DNA of 64,000 nt. Origin: Selaginella moellendorffii. Lineage: Eukaryota > Streptophyta > Lycopodiopsida > Selaginellales > Selaginellaceae. This document shows, piece after piece, positions 1 through 12,104 of this stretch. The translations under genes were made by a program, and so were the position numbers. Under the pieces are notes generated by a model. That model saw only the letters and a list, made by a program, of their open reading frames with translations. It was not told where the DNA came from and searched no databases. Where the stretch lies: positions 798,944 through 862,943 of the forward strand of contig NW_003314265.1 in the NCBI RefSeq assembly GCF_000143415.4, read 5' to 3'. How positions within the stretch are numbered: position 1 is the stretch's first letter; each line of letters starts with the position of its first letter.

Positions 1-1113
1 CGGGACCGAGACCGAGACCGAGATCGGGACCGAGACCAAGACCAAGGCCGAGGCCGAGACCGAGTCCGAGCCCGAGTCCGAGTCCGAGTCCGAGTCCGAG
101 TCCGAGTTTGAGTCTGCGAGGGTGAAAGCCCAAAGCGTTCGTTTCCCAGACCCTGGGGGGTTTGGTGAGCTCCAAAAGTATAGTGGGGGGGAGGACTGCA
201 GTGGAGCCAGTTTGGCCAGGAAAGGCCAGTTTGGCCCAGGAAGGCCGGACCCAGTGTTGGGTGATGAGCTGCCCACTGGGAAGTCCAAGACTAGAGTGAA
301 CACGGACCGACAAGCGGGGTAACTTGGTGAAGTGTTCAAGAGCCGGCTCTAGTTCCCCCGGGAGATCGACTGGCCGATGCTCCCAGTCCAAGTGTGGGTG
401 GCACTACCTACTTGGATACCTGTCGTGGCTCAACAAAACCTCGCTCTAAGCCCATGGCTAGAGCACCTAAAGGCGAAAGGCGGGGAGAGTACCCATGAGG
501 CTTGCGTAAGGCCACGGTGTTCCGAAATGTTGTCCCAAAGTCCCAAACGGTGAAAGGGAAGAGGAGTAGGCCTCTAATGCAGTGACCAAGGATACGGTCA
601 CATGGTGAGGAAGTCCCAAAGGATAGTGGGACTTAGCGGTCAGGCCTGCGGGCCTTGATCCAGTGGCAGTGTTGGCGAACACGGCCATAAACTAAAAGGG
701 ACTTGGTGGGGACTGGAAAAGAGTTGTCGGGGAAGGCTATTCCCCATGTCTGCGGGCATCCTAAGGATGCTAAGGAGTAGATCTGGGATGATCGCTCATG
801 GACGGACGGCCCAGTTTTTGAGAGACGGGATTATGATGCAGGTGGTGTTAGACCACCGGTGTGACCAAGGTGAATGGGCATGGCCTAGCATAATGGGCTG
901 GTATGTCGGTGGTACCTTAGGGTGTCGGTCATGGGATCGGACACATGGAGCACTTGGACCAAGTGCAAAGGTTGAGTGGCATGGATGCCATTCTCAGGGC
1001 TGGCAAACCCCAAGTCCTAACTGGGACTTATGGAGGTTGTGAATGAGACTCCTCCAAGTGGTCGAAGGTGCAGTTAAGTGACTAAAGTAAAATGGAAAAA
1101 TTAGTCGCTTACA
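1..1113 (+). mobile_element. 5' LTR (truncated by window start)
   Basis: This stretch is a near-exact direct repeat of 5750-6868. I counted about 14 substitutions over roughly 1.1 kb, all of them transitions, plus one extra hexamer in the downstream copy. It ends in TTACA at 1113, directly before a primer-binding site. Its left end lies outside the window, so the full LTR length is judged from the 3' copy (about 1.48 kb). High identity between the two LTRs implies a fairly recent insertion. Short ORFs inside it are not genes. Confidence 0.9.
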
Positions 1114-4100
1114 ATTTGGTATCGGAGCTGTTCTTTAGTCCGACTTTTATTGGTGCTCAAGTATATCACCATTGATGTTGGCATCGGAAGGTCCTAGGAG
1201 TGGGTCTATCCTGGAGAAGTAGCATGTCGAGAGGACATGGCTCTCCACTCAAGTTCATGCGTGAACTTGGGCACAATGTGGTGGATAGAAAAGGGTCAAT
1301 AATGGAACGACTTTGGGATCTTGAGAACAGTATAAGGTCTCCTCAGAGAGTTGAGGATGTGATCCAAATGAGCGTTTGACGCAGCAAACGGGCTAACGTA
1401 GTTGTGATAAATAACTATAGTTGGGATCACGGGAAATATGTAGACTCCAAAACAATAAAGGAGTCACAAGATTATCCTCATATAGTTAAGGTTGGTGCTC
1501 CTGAATGTGAGACCAGAGGTAATGACCGTGGCAGGTCAAATACGGAAGAGGACTCAAGTCCTTGAAATGGTAGCCGGGGCTACCTTTAATAAATGCTGGA
1601 ACAACCCAAGGAGTTGGGGGGTGTACTTAGAGATGAGTTGGTATTCTCATCACATGGACAAGTAGTCATAAGGGGCAAAGGTTGCCCCCAGAGAACAAAA
1701 TCAAGTGTCAGAGTAACACTTGTGAAAATAGTCCTTTTGAGTAGGACAGGAATGCAAGAAGTGTATTCTAGTGAGCTAGTGCCTCACAAGTAAGACCTTA
1801 CAGGTCTGTGGATTAACCAAGTCTAAAACTGTTGGATGACTCAAGTAGAGTCAAGGGATGGTCCTAAAAGGACTGATGGAAGCATTTGGACTGAAGTGTG
1901 TTGTACCCCACGAAGGATGGGGGGGGATCATAGGATCCAAGGATAAGAACAGAGGGTATCTCATCGATGGCAAAATGTGCCATGCTAAAGTTGTGGGAAA
2001 GGTGTTCCCAAAAAGAAAACAACTTTGACACAAAGTTGTGTGTGACCTCTATGGTGCAGTGCTAACGGATGGTTGGCATGAGAAAGAGTGGTATTGGTCT
2101 TGGCAAAGACTTAGACACAAAGAAGAAGTGTCCTAAAGGTAGGCTCGTGGAGCTGATGGTGTGGAGACACCAAATGTGCCAAGGTGTGATACCTTGAGGC
2201 TATGTTGGGTTCATGAGAACCCCTTGCCAAAGGAATCCCAATAGAAATGGGAATGGCATAGCCTAAGCTGCAGAGCATGCAATTGGAGTGTGGTGACCCA
2301 GATAATGATGGAGGTGTGGAAGCACCAGCAATGAGTTGTAGGACTTGACAACTACAAGGCAACTAAGCAAGAGGTGCAAAATAATTGGTTAAACGGGTAG
2401 AAGGTAGCTACCCAAGCCTTCTTAATGGCATAGGGAAGTGGATATACCCTTACGGGGGATAAGTTGCTTATGTTGCGATATAGTAAGTCAATGCCATAAA
2501 AGGAAATATTTATTGTCAAGGAAGCCATCATTGGGACCCCCAAACACTCTAGAACACCAGGAGGTGGTGTTTGATGTCGCGAGGGCAGTAAATAAGGCCC
2601 AAGGGACTAAGTCCCTAGCGAATAATGGATAATAGGTGCTATCCAAATGTCCAAAGTGGTGGAGACAGGAGAAGACTGTCTACTCGAATTGGACAAAGCC
2701 AAAAATGAAATTTTGGCAAGGCTAGTAATGGGCATGCAAAGGCCCGTAAGCAACAACGTAATCCCGGTGGGTGGGATTATAGGGTGAGCATACCTGGATT
2801 GAGGAACCACTCCCTAGGCTATCGGGTAGGTTCATCCCTAAGAATACTTGCTAAGGCATGGTAGAAAGTGCAGAGCTATCCTCCTGGTCTGGAGGAGAAT
2901 GACCGAAGGAAAAGTATGAAGCCAAAAGCAAGAAGTAAGGGGATAGAACCGAACCATAGGAATCGGAGGGCATAACCAAGGTTGGTTATGCCAGTTGAGA
3001 GAGGAGAATCAAGTGGGGGCTCGAGGGTGTTGCCGCTAGCAACCGTGATGCCATGGAGAGTCTAAAATATGGAATTGTCCATGTTAGACTATATGGTAAT
3101 TGGGAAGCTTGCAAAAAGGGAGGCCTTAGCAAGCTAAAAGACAGAGTTCCTTCAAGGTTCCCAAAGAGGATTCTAGGTAGCTTAGTACCTAGAAAGGCCA
3201 AGCGTAAATGGTTCAAGGAACGCGCGAAATTAGAGTGGCGCAGCAGAAGCATAGTCTTGAAGCTTGCCATGAGGCAAGGCTATCAAGGTTAGGGAAGTAG
3301 TTCCCGAGTGTTCAAAGAGAGGGCTTTGAACGAAAGTCGATGATCAAGGGCTTTCACGCTTGTGCAAGAACCATGTTACAGTGGTCAGAGGACTTGCCAA
3401 AGCGAGATTGGCAAGTCAGGGGAACAAATACCCTAGTTGAAGGTGATAACTTCAAAAAGGGTGGGCCATGGGGCCAAGCATGGAGGAGTCCATGCATGAT
3501 CACGGGCTTGTCAAGTGAGAGGACTTGGCAGTGGGGAGGAACTAAGTTCCTAAGCTATGATCTATAGCGCGCTTTGAGTATAAGTTGGTGCACCGGCGTG
3601 AGAAGTCACGCCAGGCATCCTGGGTGATGCCGTCCGTAGATGCATATACGGAGGTTGGGTTCGAGTCCCGACCCTCTAGTGCTTGGGTTCGAATCCCAAA
3701 TCACTAGGGCGTGGTGATGGTTTGGAATATGAGGACACTTATATTTCGGTGGTCATGGACTCTCAGTGTGGAGACTGGTTTGGGCACACTGCCAAGCGAG
3801 GGATGCCTCGGAGTCGTGATGCACGGTTAGATTGCTTAGTGTGAAAGCTTGGCATATCTAACTTGAACGCTTTGGTGCAAGTGGCACCAAGGATGTGGTG
3901 AGTGAGATGGGGACACCTAATCTCAATTGCTATGAACCCTTGGCCATAAGGGCTGGCTTGGGTGCACCGCCAAGTGTGGGGGATGCCCCCGGGGTTATAG
4001 TTAACAATTAGAAGGTCTAGAAGACTAAGTACCTCTTGGCAACTCTGTTAAGGTGCCAAGGTGAGATCACTAGGTGATCGTATGGCCAAATAAGGACAAG

Positions 4101-5391
4101 GTCCTTGGTTGGCTAAGGAATGAAGTTCCTAGTTCAAAATGTTGAAATTGAACTCTTTAAGGTGGTGTGGCTTGGTCATGATGACCAAGTGGGAAGAGCA
4201 CCTGAGGGAAATAAACTATGTCCGTGCGATGGCATAGTGAGTCCAAGGAAAGTAATCTCTATAAAAGACCCATGGGAGGGTCACGAAGTTAGGCCGTGGA
4301 TAAAGCCCATAGCAGAAGATGCTAAAGAGACGTACTAGGGGTGAACATCCTCCGGACTTGGCAAAGAAGAGCCTTTGCTATGGAACCGAAAGGATACCTC
4401 AAAAATGGAGGTAGCGATCCTATGTTGCTGGGTGCAACAATTAAGGATAGGAGCAAAGGACTAGTGGCCAAATTTGGGCCATGAAATTTAATGGAAGGGA
4501 TCCAAATGGCAAAGTTAGCCAAGGAACACTAATGTGTTTGTTGCTAACAGCTTGTGGGAAAGGAAGTGGACTTCCAAGGATGGATTCCTAAGTGTTCCAA
4601 TTTGGTGAAGTAAAAGCTCACGGTGAGGGAGCGGCAAAGTAGCCAAAAGATAGGGCCATGGACAGCCCTAGCACACAATATGATAACTGGAACTCAGTGC
4701 CCAAAGGTGGCATGAAATCGAACAGAGGATGATGGTGCCCTCAAGTGGAGAACTTCCTAGGATGAGGAAGTGGAGTTGCACAATATGTGCAATGCAAGGT
4801 GTCGGAGACACCTAGGAAATTGACTTCGAGAAGTCAGAATTGAAAGTTCCAAAGTGCAAGGGTTATAGTGTTGGAAAGTGAGACCACTTGAGAACGTGTA
4901 GTGGGATTGAGTTAGAGAAGGTGTCTCTAACAGGTTTAGTGAGAACTAAACCAATAAAAGGAGAGAACCACCACAAGTGGTCAAATGAGCCTCTAAGTTG
5001 GAGAGGCTATGCTCCTTAGAGGATGGACAAGGCATAGTGAGCCTTTGGTGTCAAACCATAGACAGATATTGGCTGGGTGCCAAGGATGGAAATGGTAACA
5101 CATGCGGGTGTTACTTTATGAAAGGGTTTACCATTCGATGAGGACATCAAACTTCGTCTATGGGTGGTGGAGTTGTGAGACACAAAATCCCTAGGCCCCA
5201 AAGTAGAGCCGGAGGGGCGCCACGTGGTAGTGGCCGAAGTGAAAGCCAAACGAGCGTAACACGTTTGGACTAAAAGCTCTGCCTTGAAAGGTCGAGAGCG
5301 GGAGTGGAACCCCTAACAAAGTGCTTGAGGAATGAACACGAAGCGAGCCATAAGCGAGGCTCCAAAAAGGGACCCAAAAAGGACTAACACA
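1114..5391 (+). mobile_element. Internal region of non-autonomous LTR retrotransposon, no gag-pol
   Basis: About 4.3 kb lie between the primer-binding site and the 3' LTR. All reading frames are broken by stops and no ORF exceeds about 100 codons. I see no zinc knuckle, protease, reverse transcriptase, RNase H or integrase motif. The element is therefore a LARD-like non-autonomous one that must borrow its enzymes (inference). The sequence is instead packed with short inverted repeats, for example 2020-2038, 2698-2717, 3310-3331, 3391-3417, 3478-3495, 3595-3612 and 4171-4189, with stems of 7-9 bp and loops of 1-9 nt. A purine-rich run near 5365-5385 could be the polypurine tract. Confidence 0.8.
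1117..1128 (+). other. tRNA-Met primer-binding site of LTR element
   Basis: The 12-mer TGGTATCGGAGC starts three bases after the 5' LTR. It matches the usual plant retrotransposon primer-binding site complementary to the 3' end of initiator tRNA-Met (TGGTATCAGAGC) except for one A-to-G change. It fixes the element's orientation as plus. Confidence 0.85.
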
Positions 5392-6868
5392 TGACACGTG
5401 GAAGTGTCCGAGATGGACCCGAGTTGGAGTCTGAAGTGGAGTCCGAAGTGGAGTCCGAGAAGGACCCGAGATGGACCCAAGATGGACCCGAGATGGAGTC
5501 CGAGATGGAGTTCGAGATGGACCCAAGATGGAGTCCGAGATGGAGTCCAAAATGGAGTCCGAGATGGACCCGAGATGGACCCGAGATGGACCCGAGATGG
5601 AGTCCGAGATGGACCCGAGATGGACCCGAGATAGAGTCCGAGATGGACCCAAGATGGAGTCCGAGATGGAGTCCGAGATGGACCCGAGATGGAGTCCGAG
5701 ATGGACCCGAGATGGAGTCCGAAGTCGAGACCGAGACCGGGACCAAGACCGGGACCGAGACCGAGACCGAGATCGGGACCGAGACCAAGACCAAGGCCGA
5801 GGCCGAGACCGAGTCCGAGCCCGAGTCCGAGTCCGAGTCCGAGTCCGAGTCCGAGTCCGAGTTTGAGTCTGCGAGGGTGAAAGCCCAAAGCGTTCGTTTC
5901 CCAGACCCTGGGGGGTTTGGTGAGCTCCAAAAGTATAGTGGGGGGGAGGACTGCAGTGGAGCCAGTTTGGCCAGGAAAGGCCAGTTTGGCCCAGGAAGGC
6001 CGGACCCAGTGTTGGGTGATGAGCTGCCCACTGGGAAGTCCAAGACTAGAGTGAACACGGACCGACAAGCGGGGTAACTTGGTGAAGTGTTCAAGAGCCG
6101 GCTCTAGTTCCCCCGGGAGATCGACTGGCCGATGCTCCCAGTCCAAGTGTGGGTGGCACTACCTACTTGGATACCTATCGTGGCTCAACAGAACCTCGCT
6201 CTAAGCCCATGGCTAGAGCACCTAAAGGCGAAAGGCGAGGAGAGTACCCATGAGGCTTGCGTAAGGCCACGGTGTTCCGAAATGTTGTCCCAAAGTCCCA
6301 AACGGTGAAAGGGAAGAGGAGTAGGCCTCTAATGCAGTGACCAAGGATACGGTCACATGGTGAGGAAGTCCCAAAGGATAGTGGGACTTAGCGGTCAGGC
6401 CTGCGGGCCTTGATCCAGTGGCAGTGTTGGCGAACACGGCCATAAACTAAAAGGGACTTGGTGGGGACTGGAAAAGAGTTGTCGGGGAAGGCTATTCCCC
6501 ATGTCTGCGGGCATCCTAAGGATGCTAAGGAGTAGATCTGGGATGATCGCTCATGGACGGACGGCCCAGTTTTTGAGAGACGGGATTATGATGCAAGTGG
6601 CGTTAGACCACTGGTGTGACCAAGGTGAATGGGCATGGCCTAGTGTAACGGGCTGATATGTCGGTGGTACCTTAGGGTGTCGGTCATGGGATCAGACACA
6701 TGGAACACTTGGACCAAGTGCAAAGGTTGAGTGGCATGGATGCCATTCTCAGGGCTGGCAAACCCCAAGTCCTAACTGGGACTTATGGAGGTTGTGAATG
6801 AGACTCCTCCAAGTGGTCGGAGGTGCAGTTAAGTGACTAAAGTAAAATGGAAAAATTAGTCACTTACA
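5392..6868 (+). mobile_element. 3' LTR
   Basis: The right end (TTACA, 6868) is fixed by alignment to the 5' LTR. The left end is inferred as the TG at 5392, just after a purine-rich run, and is supported by a related decayed LTR at 57683 (minus strand) whose similarity covers the same TGACAC start. The first 480 bp are a minisatellite. A target-site duplication cannot be tested because the 5' flank is outside the window. Confidence 0.8.
5398..5873 (+). repeat. LTR minisatellite of GAGATGGA(CCC/GTCC) and (GAGWCC)n units
   Basis: The first part is built of 11-12 bp units GAGATGGACCC and GAGATGGAGTCC. From about 5722 it becomes a hexamer array of GAGACC and GAGTCC. Because the units lack stops, several frames on both strands stay open over 130-280 codons. 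These are low-complexity (Arg-Asp, Ser-Asp, Leu-Gly type) and are not real genes. The same hexamers open the window at 1-112 in the 5' LTR. Confidence 0.9.
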
Positions 6869-6944
6869 GTTCCATTCTATGGTTATCCTATAGTAAATCA
6901 TTATAGAATAAAGAGTGAAAACCATATACACTATAAAAACTTGA

Positions 6945-7045
6945 CAACTTTACTTACATTTAAAGAGTTTCTATAAGTTGGAGTAGTGATTAATTGAATG
7001 CCTCCATTATTATTGTAAACCATTCAGCAACTAAAAAATCTTTTG
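6945..7045 (-). pseudogene. Relic of a BCAT-like exon (copy of 9883-9985)
   Basis: This stretch aligns to exon 13 and the flanking donor of the aminotransferase-like gene at 9110-11900, including the shared block AATGCCTCCATTATT. Differences are mainly C-to-T and G-to-A, and about 11 bp are deleted. No other exon of the gene is recognisable next to it, so it is an isolated, decayed fragment lying beside the LTR insertion. Confidence 0.7.
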
Positions 7046-9109
7046 TTATTTACACTATTTTTTATTCTCTATTTTGATACATTTTGCTATGTTGGTTTCA
7101 ATTATAGGATTGTTATGTTTTTACAATCAATGGTAAACACTTTTGGAATACCTAGTCACTATATCCACCAACTTAGCTTTGGACACTACATCCTCAAGTG
7201 ACACCCTTTCAACTTGTTTTAATCCCAATGGATCTCTTGCTAGAGTTCATATTAATACTAACATTGGGTAGGCAAGAATAACTTCTATAAAATTTATAAA
7301 TTTTCTCTTTAAAAAATTTATCCTTTTTTCAATTAATTATAAAACGGTATTATATAAAATAATAATGAAATATATTCTCATTAGAAAAATAATTTTTTAA
7401 TTATCCATGAAAAAAAATTATAAAGTTCAAAGTAATCACTTTTTTGAGAAGGGTCATTGCCAATTATACTCAATTTGTTTACCAATTGTTTATTTGCCTG
7501 GAACACCTGATCATACCAAATTGATTGCCTTCCACAGCAAACAAGATTTCATTGACATTATAAAGGTATTATAATTACCAGACCATTTACAAAGGTGCCA
7601 TGCACAGAAAGCTCATCATCAATTGTCCATTACTGGCAGATAGAATTTCAAGTTTGAGCTCCTATACAAAGATATCTAAAATGAGCTCTAGCAAAATCTA
7701 TACACTTGACAATCTTACCTTTGTAACTGTTTGACTTAGCCAGGAAGAACAGAATAAATGGGAAAATAGAGGTGTGATTAGGTGAGCTTTTTTTCCATGT
7801 TTTAATCTAGCTTTAATCTAGGGACACTTTCCTTACAATGGATTGGCATTCACTAGCCTTCACTTTTGACATAAGAAACCTCATATTTTCTTTCATTTGG
7901 GCATGCAAGAGGATCACATCATTTTAGAATAGAAGATAGGAGAACTCCAAAGAATCAAACTTGTAACCTCTGGCAACTAAAGCAAGAATCATAGCACTAG
8001 ACTAAATGTCTATTATATTGACCAAAAGGATTATAGTTAACAATTAGCTACACTAGCTAATTAGAAACAATTATAACTTTTAATTAATGATAAAGCAGGA
8101 AACGGCTTACATTGCTCAAAGGAGCCATTTGTTATAGCATGGTCCTTTTAGTTGAAGGTAAGATTAAAAAGCGAAACACAGAAAGAGAGATGAGGAAATT
8201 TCATGCTCTCCATTTTGATACATTGAAAAGTTTGTATTACAAAGGTTTTAATGTTCTTACAATCAATAAATACACTAATTTAGATCAATAGTGAATGCTC
8301 TTCAGAAGGATTGGAGAGAAGTAACCATTCCCAGTGATATATAGGAGAGGATCTCTTGAATCATGTTATTTGTCTTCTTCATGCAATTTTGGGCATGGAT
8401 TTCCTTGGATATCTCCCAGATCATGCTCACTCTCATCTTATCAAACTTGTATTTGAATAGCATGCAAAAGTTTTTGCCTTCTTTGATTTGAACCTTATAC
8501 CAGACCTTGTCTCCTGTGCATCTTCTAGAGTTGCAAAGGTCCTTGAGTTACGTTATCATGTGGCATTTTGTCCTGCCAATCACCACCAAGAGCTGGGCGT
8601 TCCTCTCATCATGATCGTAGCAATCTCTTCTTTCCTGGATGCAGTAGAGCTCTTGGGTGAGCCTGTAAAGCTCTTCTAGCGCAGTGGAGGTAGTCCGGTA
8701 TTAATAGCTTGGATGTCGGTCGCGGCCAGAAGTTATAGAAATCTTGATGCTAAGTGATATCTAACTCATCAATTTTACGCTGCTCAGACTTTTCTTTGGG
8801 ATGGCCATTACTTCCTGCTTGTCCCTCCTCCTCTCACTGCCTCTTCGTGTTCTTTCCCTTCTTATCACGTTACTGTTACCTTTAGCCTTCTTGGGTACGC
8901 TCTCCATCGCTGCCAATCTTTTCAGTCAAACACTGAGGCTTAAAGGGTCTATTTATATGGAACAAGAAAAGGCAATTAAACCCACAGTTTAAGCTTAGAT
9001 TAACAAACCAAAGCCACCGAGGAAGTGGCCTTTTCAGACGGTGAGAAGCGAGACTAAAGTCACCGAGAAGGTGGCTTGAGAAAAGAAATACATGGTACTT
9101 GGCTATCTC
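7046..9109. other. AT-rich intergenic DNA, no supported gene
   Basis: There are only short ORFs (up to about 63 codons) and no recognised domain. Two segments, near 7062-7135 and 8205-8275, resemble each other (both hold TTTTGATACATT followed by TTACAATCAA), so an old duplicated repeat is present. A minus-strand stretch near 8490-8690 reads as a short open segment with no recognisable family. The last 100 bp include two similar short imperfect hairpins, near 9015 and 9060. Confidence 0.5.
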
Positions 9110-11900
9110 TCACTTGCAAGGGATGGGCTCGCCTTCTTTGTCTGTGAGAGCTTTATAAGCGGCTTGGATCCTCGAGGTAATGCGACGTGAGCTTCCAATT
9201 CGTCGGCCATCGATCTCTATGACCTGGATCATCAGGAGTTTTGCAAATTCACACATGAAAGGATATGGAAAGCTAGTAAATACCGGTGTGAGCTCTCCCA
9301 TTGTTCCCGTTGTCCACACCTATAGCGTTGGAAGAACACAACTCTTAAGTCCATCTAGATGATGACGGGTTACCTCGTCTGCTGTGTGAAACTCTGTCAA
9401 TGAAATCCTTCTCTCGATCATTGCGATATTTTCTTGTTTCACGAGCTCAATAACCTGGACAAGGAGAGTCAAGGAGTTAATGAGATGAGAAGCTCAGTTG
9501 GAAAGTTGTTACGGTTTCTCGTGTGATTCCTGGTAAGCAGTAATCCGCCGACGGCGTCAAAACACGTCCCTTTTTCACCATGAACTGTCAAACAGAAGAA
9601 ACGATAAGAATCTAGAATCGCAAATCGTTTTCCCAGCTTAACTATGTTTGTAGCATTTGTTTCAGACACAAAGCCGTCGCAGTCGAGCATTATAGCATCG
9701 TCCACACCAGCAGTGTTTCCCTCCACCTATGAAAAACGCTATGCGTGAATCTTCGAAAAGGACATCACAGAAAAACAGACCTTCGCAAGTATGTTGTTGA
9801 TGAGATTGTTATGGTGAATCTTGGAATCTAGGCACTGTTTACAACAAGGGACGCAACATAAGTTAAAAAAACCAAAACCCGACGACCTTACTTACGTTTG
9901 GAGAGTTTCTACGGGTTGAAGCAGTAATTAATCGAATGCCTCCATTATTGTCATACACCGGTGGCTTCCATTCAGCGACAACTGGAAGAATCTCCTGTCA
10001 ATTAAGTATTTGTATGTCGAGAAAAGTCGTACCTAGAAGTGTGCAGCCATACAAGTTGAATGCAGGACTCATTCCAGACGTAACCTATACAAAAGCACTG
10101 CGTACGTGTTTACAGCCTTCTAATATTTCAAAAGTAAGAAAAAAAACCTTCATTCCTCTTGTCAGTGTGAGACGAACGTGAGCGTTGTCAAACATCCCAT
10201 TTATAATCAATGTCGAAAACAGGGCTCGTTTCACCTGCAAACTCACGCGTTAGTAATCCGAGTCTCGAACAAGGTTTCTTACAAAGTCACGGCTCGGAAG
10301 GTTTGTGAATGCCATCGCCTTGGCCGAATCAAACAACCTGTTCAAGCATGCATGTCAAATTCGAAAGAAAAAGAAGTTCTCCAACCTGTCTAAATGCTCC
10401 CCCAGCTTGAAAACCTTCCCTTTGTAAATGCGGAGCCCTTCCCAGACACCGTCTCCACCTTGCACGATAGAATCAAACACAGAAACCTGATAGGACGAGA
10501 ATCTAAACAAAAGAAGCTCCAGGTTAGAAAAGAGGTTTGTACCTTAGCGTCATCTCGGGGAACTATCTCGTCTCCGACCCAGGCAAAGATATTCTTGTTG
10601 GACGGCACCGGCAATGGTGGAGCCTCGGGTGCCTGTGGCTGCAAAGCATGCCGCTTAAGCATCTTATAAATTGGTCGGCATTCCTCCAAGAGTGTATATA
10701 AAGCCTTTGGGAAAGGCTGCAAAAGAACGAAGAAATATCCAGTATACTTAGACAGGATCTCTCAAAGGTAAATACAGACCTTTCGTGGATGGAGCGGCAA
10801 TGGCGAGAATTCCGTAGACCTGTGAACAGAGCTATACCACCACTTTGCCCACATCCCATCCTCTGGTTTGGGACCAGCATTCCACCTAAAAGTTTCACAG
10901 TTTGAGTCAACCAAAAGAAAAAACTAAGATCCAGCTTACTTGAGCATGGCATGTTGGAAGTCCATGCCAAGTGCCGCGCACAAAGCTCGTAGAACGCCCT
11001 GTAGATAGAAAAGAAAAAGAGAGCACCAATAGTAATCTGTGAGAAGCGTGGAAGATAGAAAAGAAAAAGAGAGCACCAATGGTAATCTGTGAGAAGCGTG
11101 GAAGATAGAAAAGAAAAAGAGAGCACCAATGATAATCTGTGAGAAACGTGGAAGTCATACCTCGGGATCCTTTTGAAGGTCTGACGCGTCAATCACGGGT
11201 GGACTTTTTCCAATGCTTTCGAGGTCACTGTACATACTGAGAAGCGACGACCATTGGAGATCCTTGAGAGTCGCGGGAACAACGTCATCGAAAGAAGGCT
11301 GTACGCAAACACGAAGCGTGAGACACCGACCTCAAACATTCATTCTATGAGGAACTTAACGAGAATCGCCAGCGGATCTCTGATGAGAATGACATGCTTC
11401 CCCTTGAGAATGTCATCTGTGAGACAAGGTGTCCGGAATTTGGCCATTTGCTGCAAGAAACTCGAGCGAACTGGATCGGTGGATGCTCACAAGGAGTGAG
11501 CTTTCTCGTACCTTGCAGAAGCGATACTTCATCTTGCATGGACCGAAGATCGCCTCCACGACTTTGCTCCCATCCGGCTCCTACTCACACCAAACTTTGG
11601 AATAAGGGGCTCCAAGAAGAAGGAAGAGGCGAAATTCTCACCATTTGCGTCAAGAGCTCGTCCCGATATGGCCTCTCCGCGCCGCTGACGCGCAGGTAAT
11701 GCGCATAGAGCGGCTCATCCAGCACCTCGGTATCGTCTCGCTGGCATCACAGCGATGATAGATATCGCGAAATTACTCACAGGAGCAAAGCAAGCTCAAG
11801 AAATCTAGATCTCCACCTGCGCGAAGGAGTACATGAGGCTTGTACTCAGCGATCTCGGCCCCGTCCATAGCTGGATCACCTCCACGGGCTTGGCATTCAT
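9110..11900 (-). CDS. Branched-chain aminotransferase-like protein (class IV PLP enzyme)
   Basis: I traced 19 exons (11900-11817, 11740-11642, 11580-11512, 11450-11361, 11298-11161, 10998-10940, 10885-10780, 10716-10543, 10486-10386, 10337-10283, 10234-10148, 10084-10033, 9981-9896, 9834-9781, 9726-9643, 9584-9513, 9454-9374, 9319-9284, 9223-9110), giving 546 aa. Phase is kept at every junction. Residues 1-270 form the sulfotransferase-like P-loop region typical of plant BCAT-like proteins ([15 protein letters not shown], then [13 protein letters not shown]). The C-terminal half is a fold-type IV aminotransferase with [19 protein letters not shown], the probable PLP lysine in LDSKIHHNN, and the signature [12 protein letters not shown]. 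Length matches Arabidopsis At3g05190-type proteins (about 555 aa). The substrate is not established from sequence; D-amino acid or branched-chain transamination are the family options. Confidence 0.92.
11004..11153 (+). repeat. Three-copy 50-bp tandem repeat inside an intron
   Basis: Three copies begin at 11004, 11054 and 11104 with a 50-bp period, each opening with GATAGAAAAGAAAAAGAGAG. They fill the intron between the fifth and sixth exons of the aminotransferase-like gene and make it the longest intron there (162 bp). Each copy supplies a pyrimidine tract on the transcript strand. Confidence 0.9.
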
Positions 11901-12104
11901 CTCGCCCCCATTTCCTTCCATCGCCGCGAATGTATTGCCTATAGCCTAGGGAAAGAAGGAAAAAAAGAAATACCAAAAACTTTGTCGCCATGCCCGGGAC
12001 AACAGTTTTTGTAGATAAACTTAGTTTAGGTCATGTTTAAAGACAATAACACCCTACTATTATCTTAATCCTTGGAACGTTTATACATTGATTAACAAAG
12101 CATG

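Noticed and set aside
3655-3707. tRNA-like T-arm sequences (GGTTCGAGTCC, GGGTTCGAATCCC)
   Set aside because: No matching acceptor stem, D-arm or anticodon arm at the right spacing; they are two of the many hairpins in the LTR element.
5313-6146. Long open frames on both strands (up to 277 codons) rich in Leu-Gly, Ser-Asp, Arg-Asp or Glu-Ser
   Set aside because: They are translations of the LTR minisatellite in different frames; no start context, no domain, and the flanking unique part is LTR sequence.
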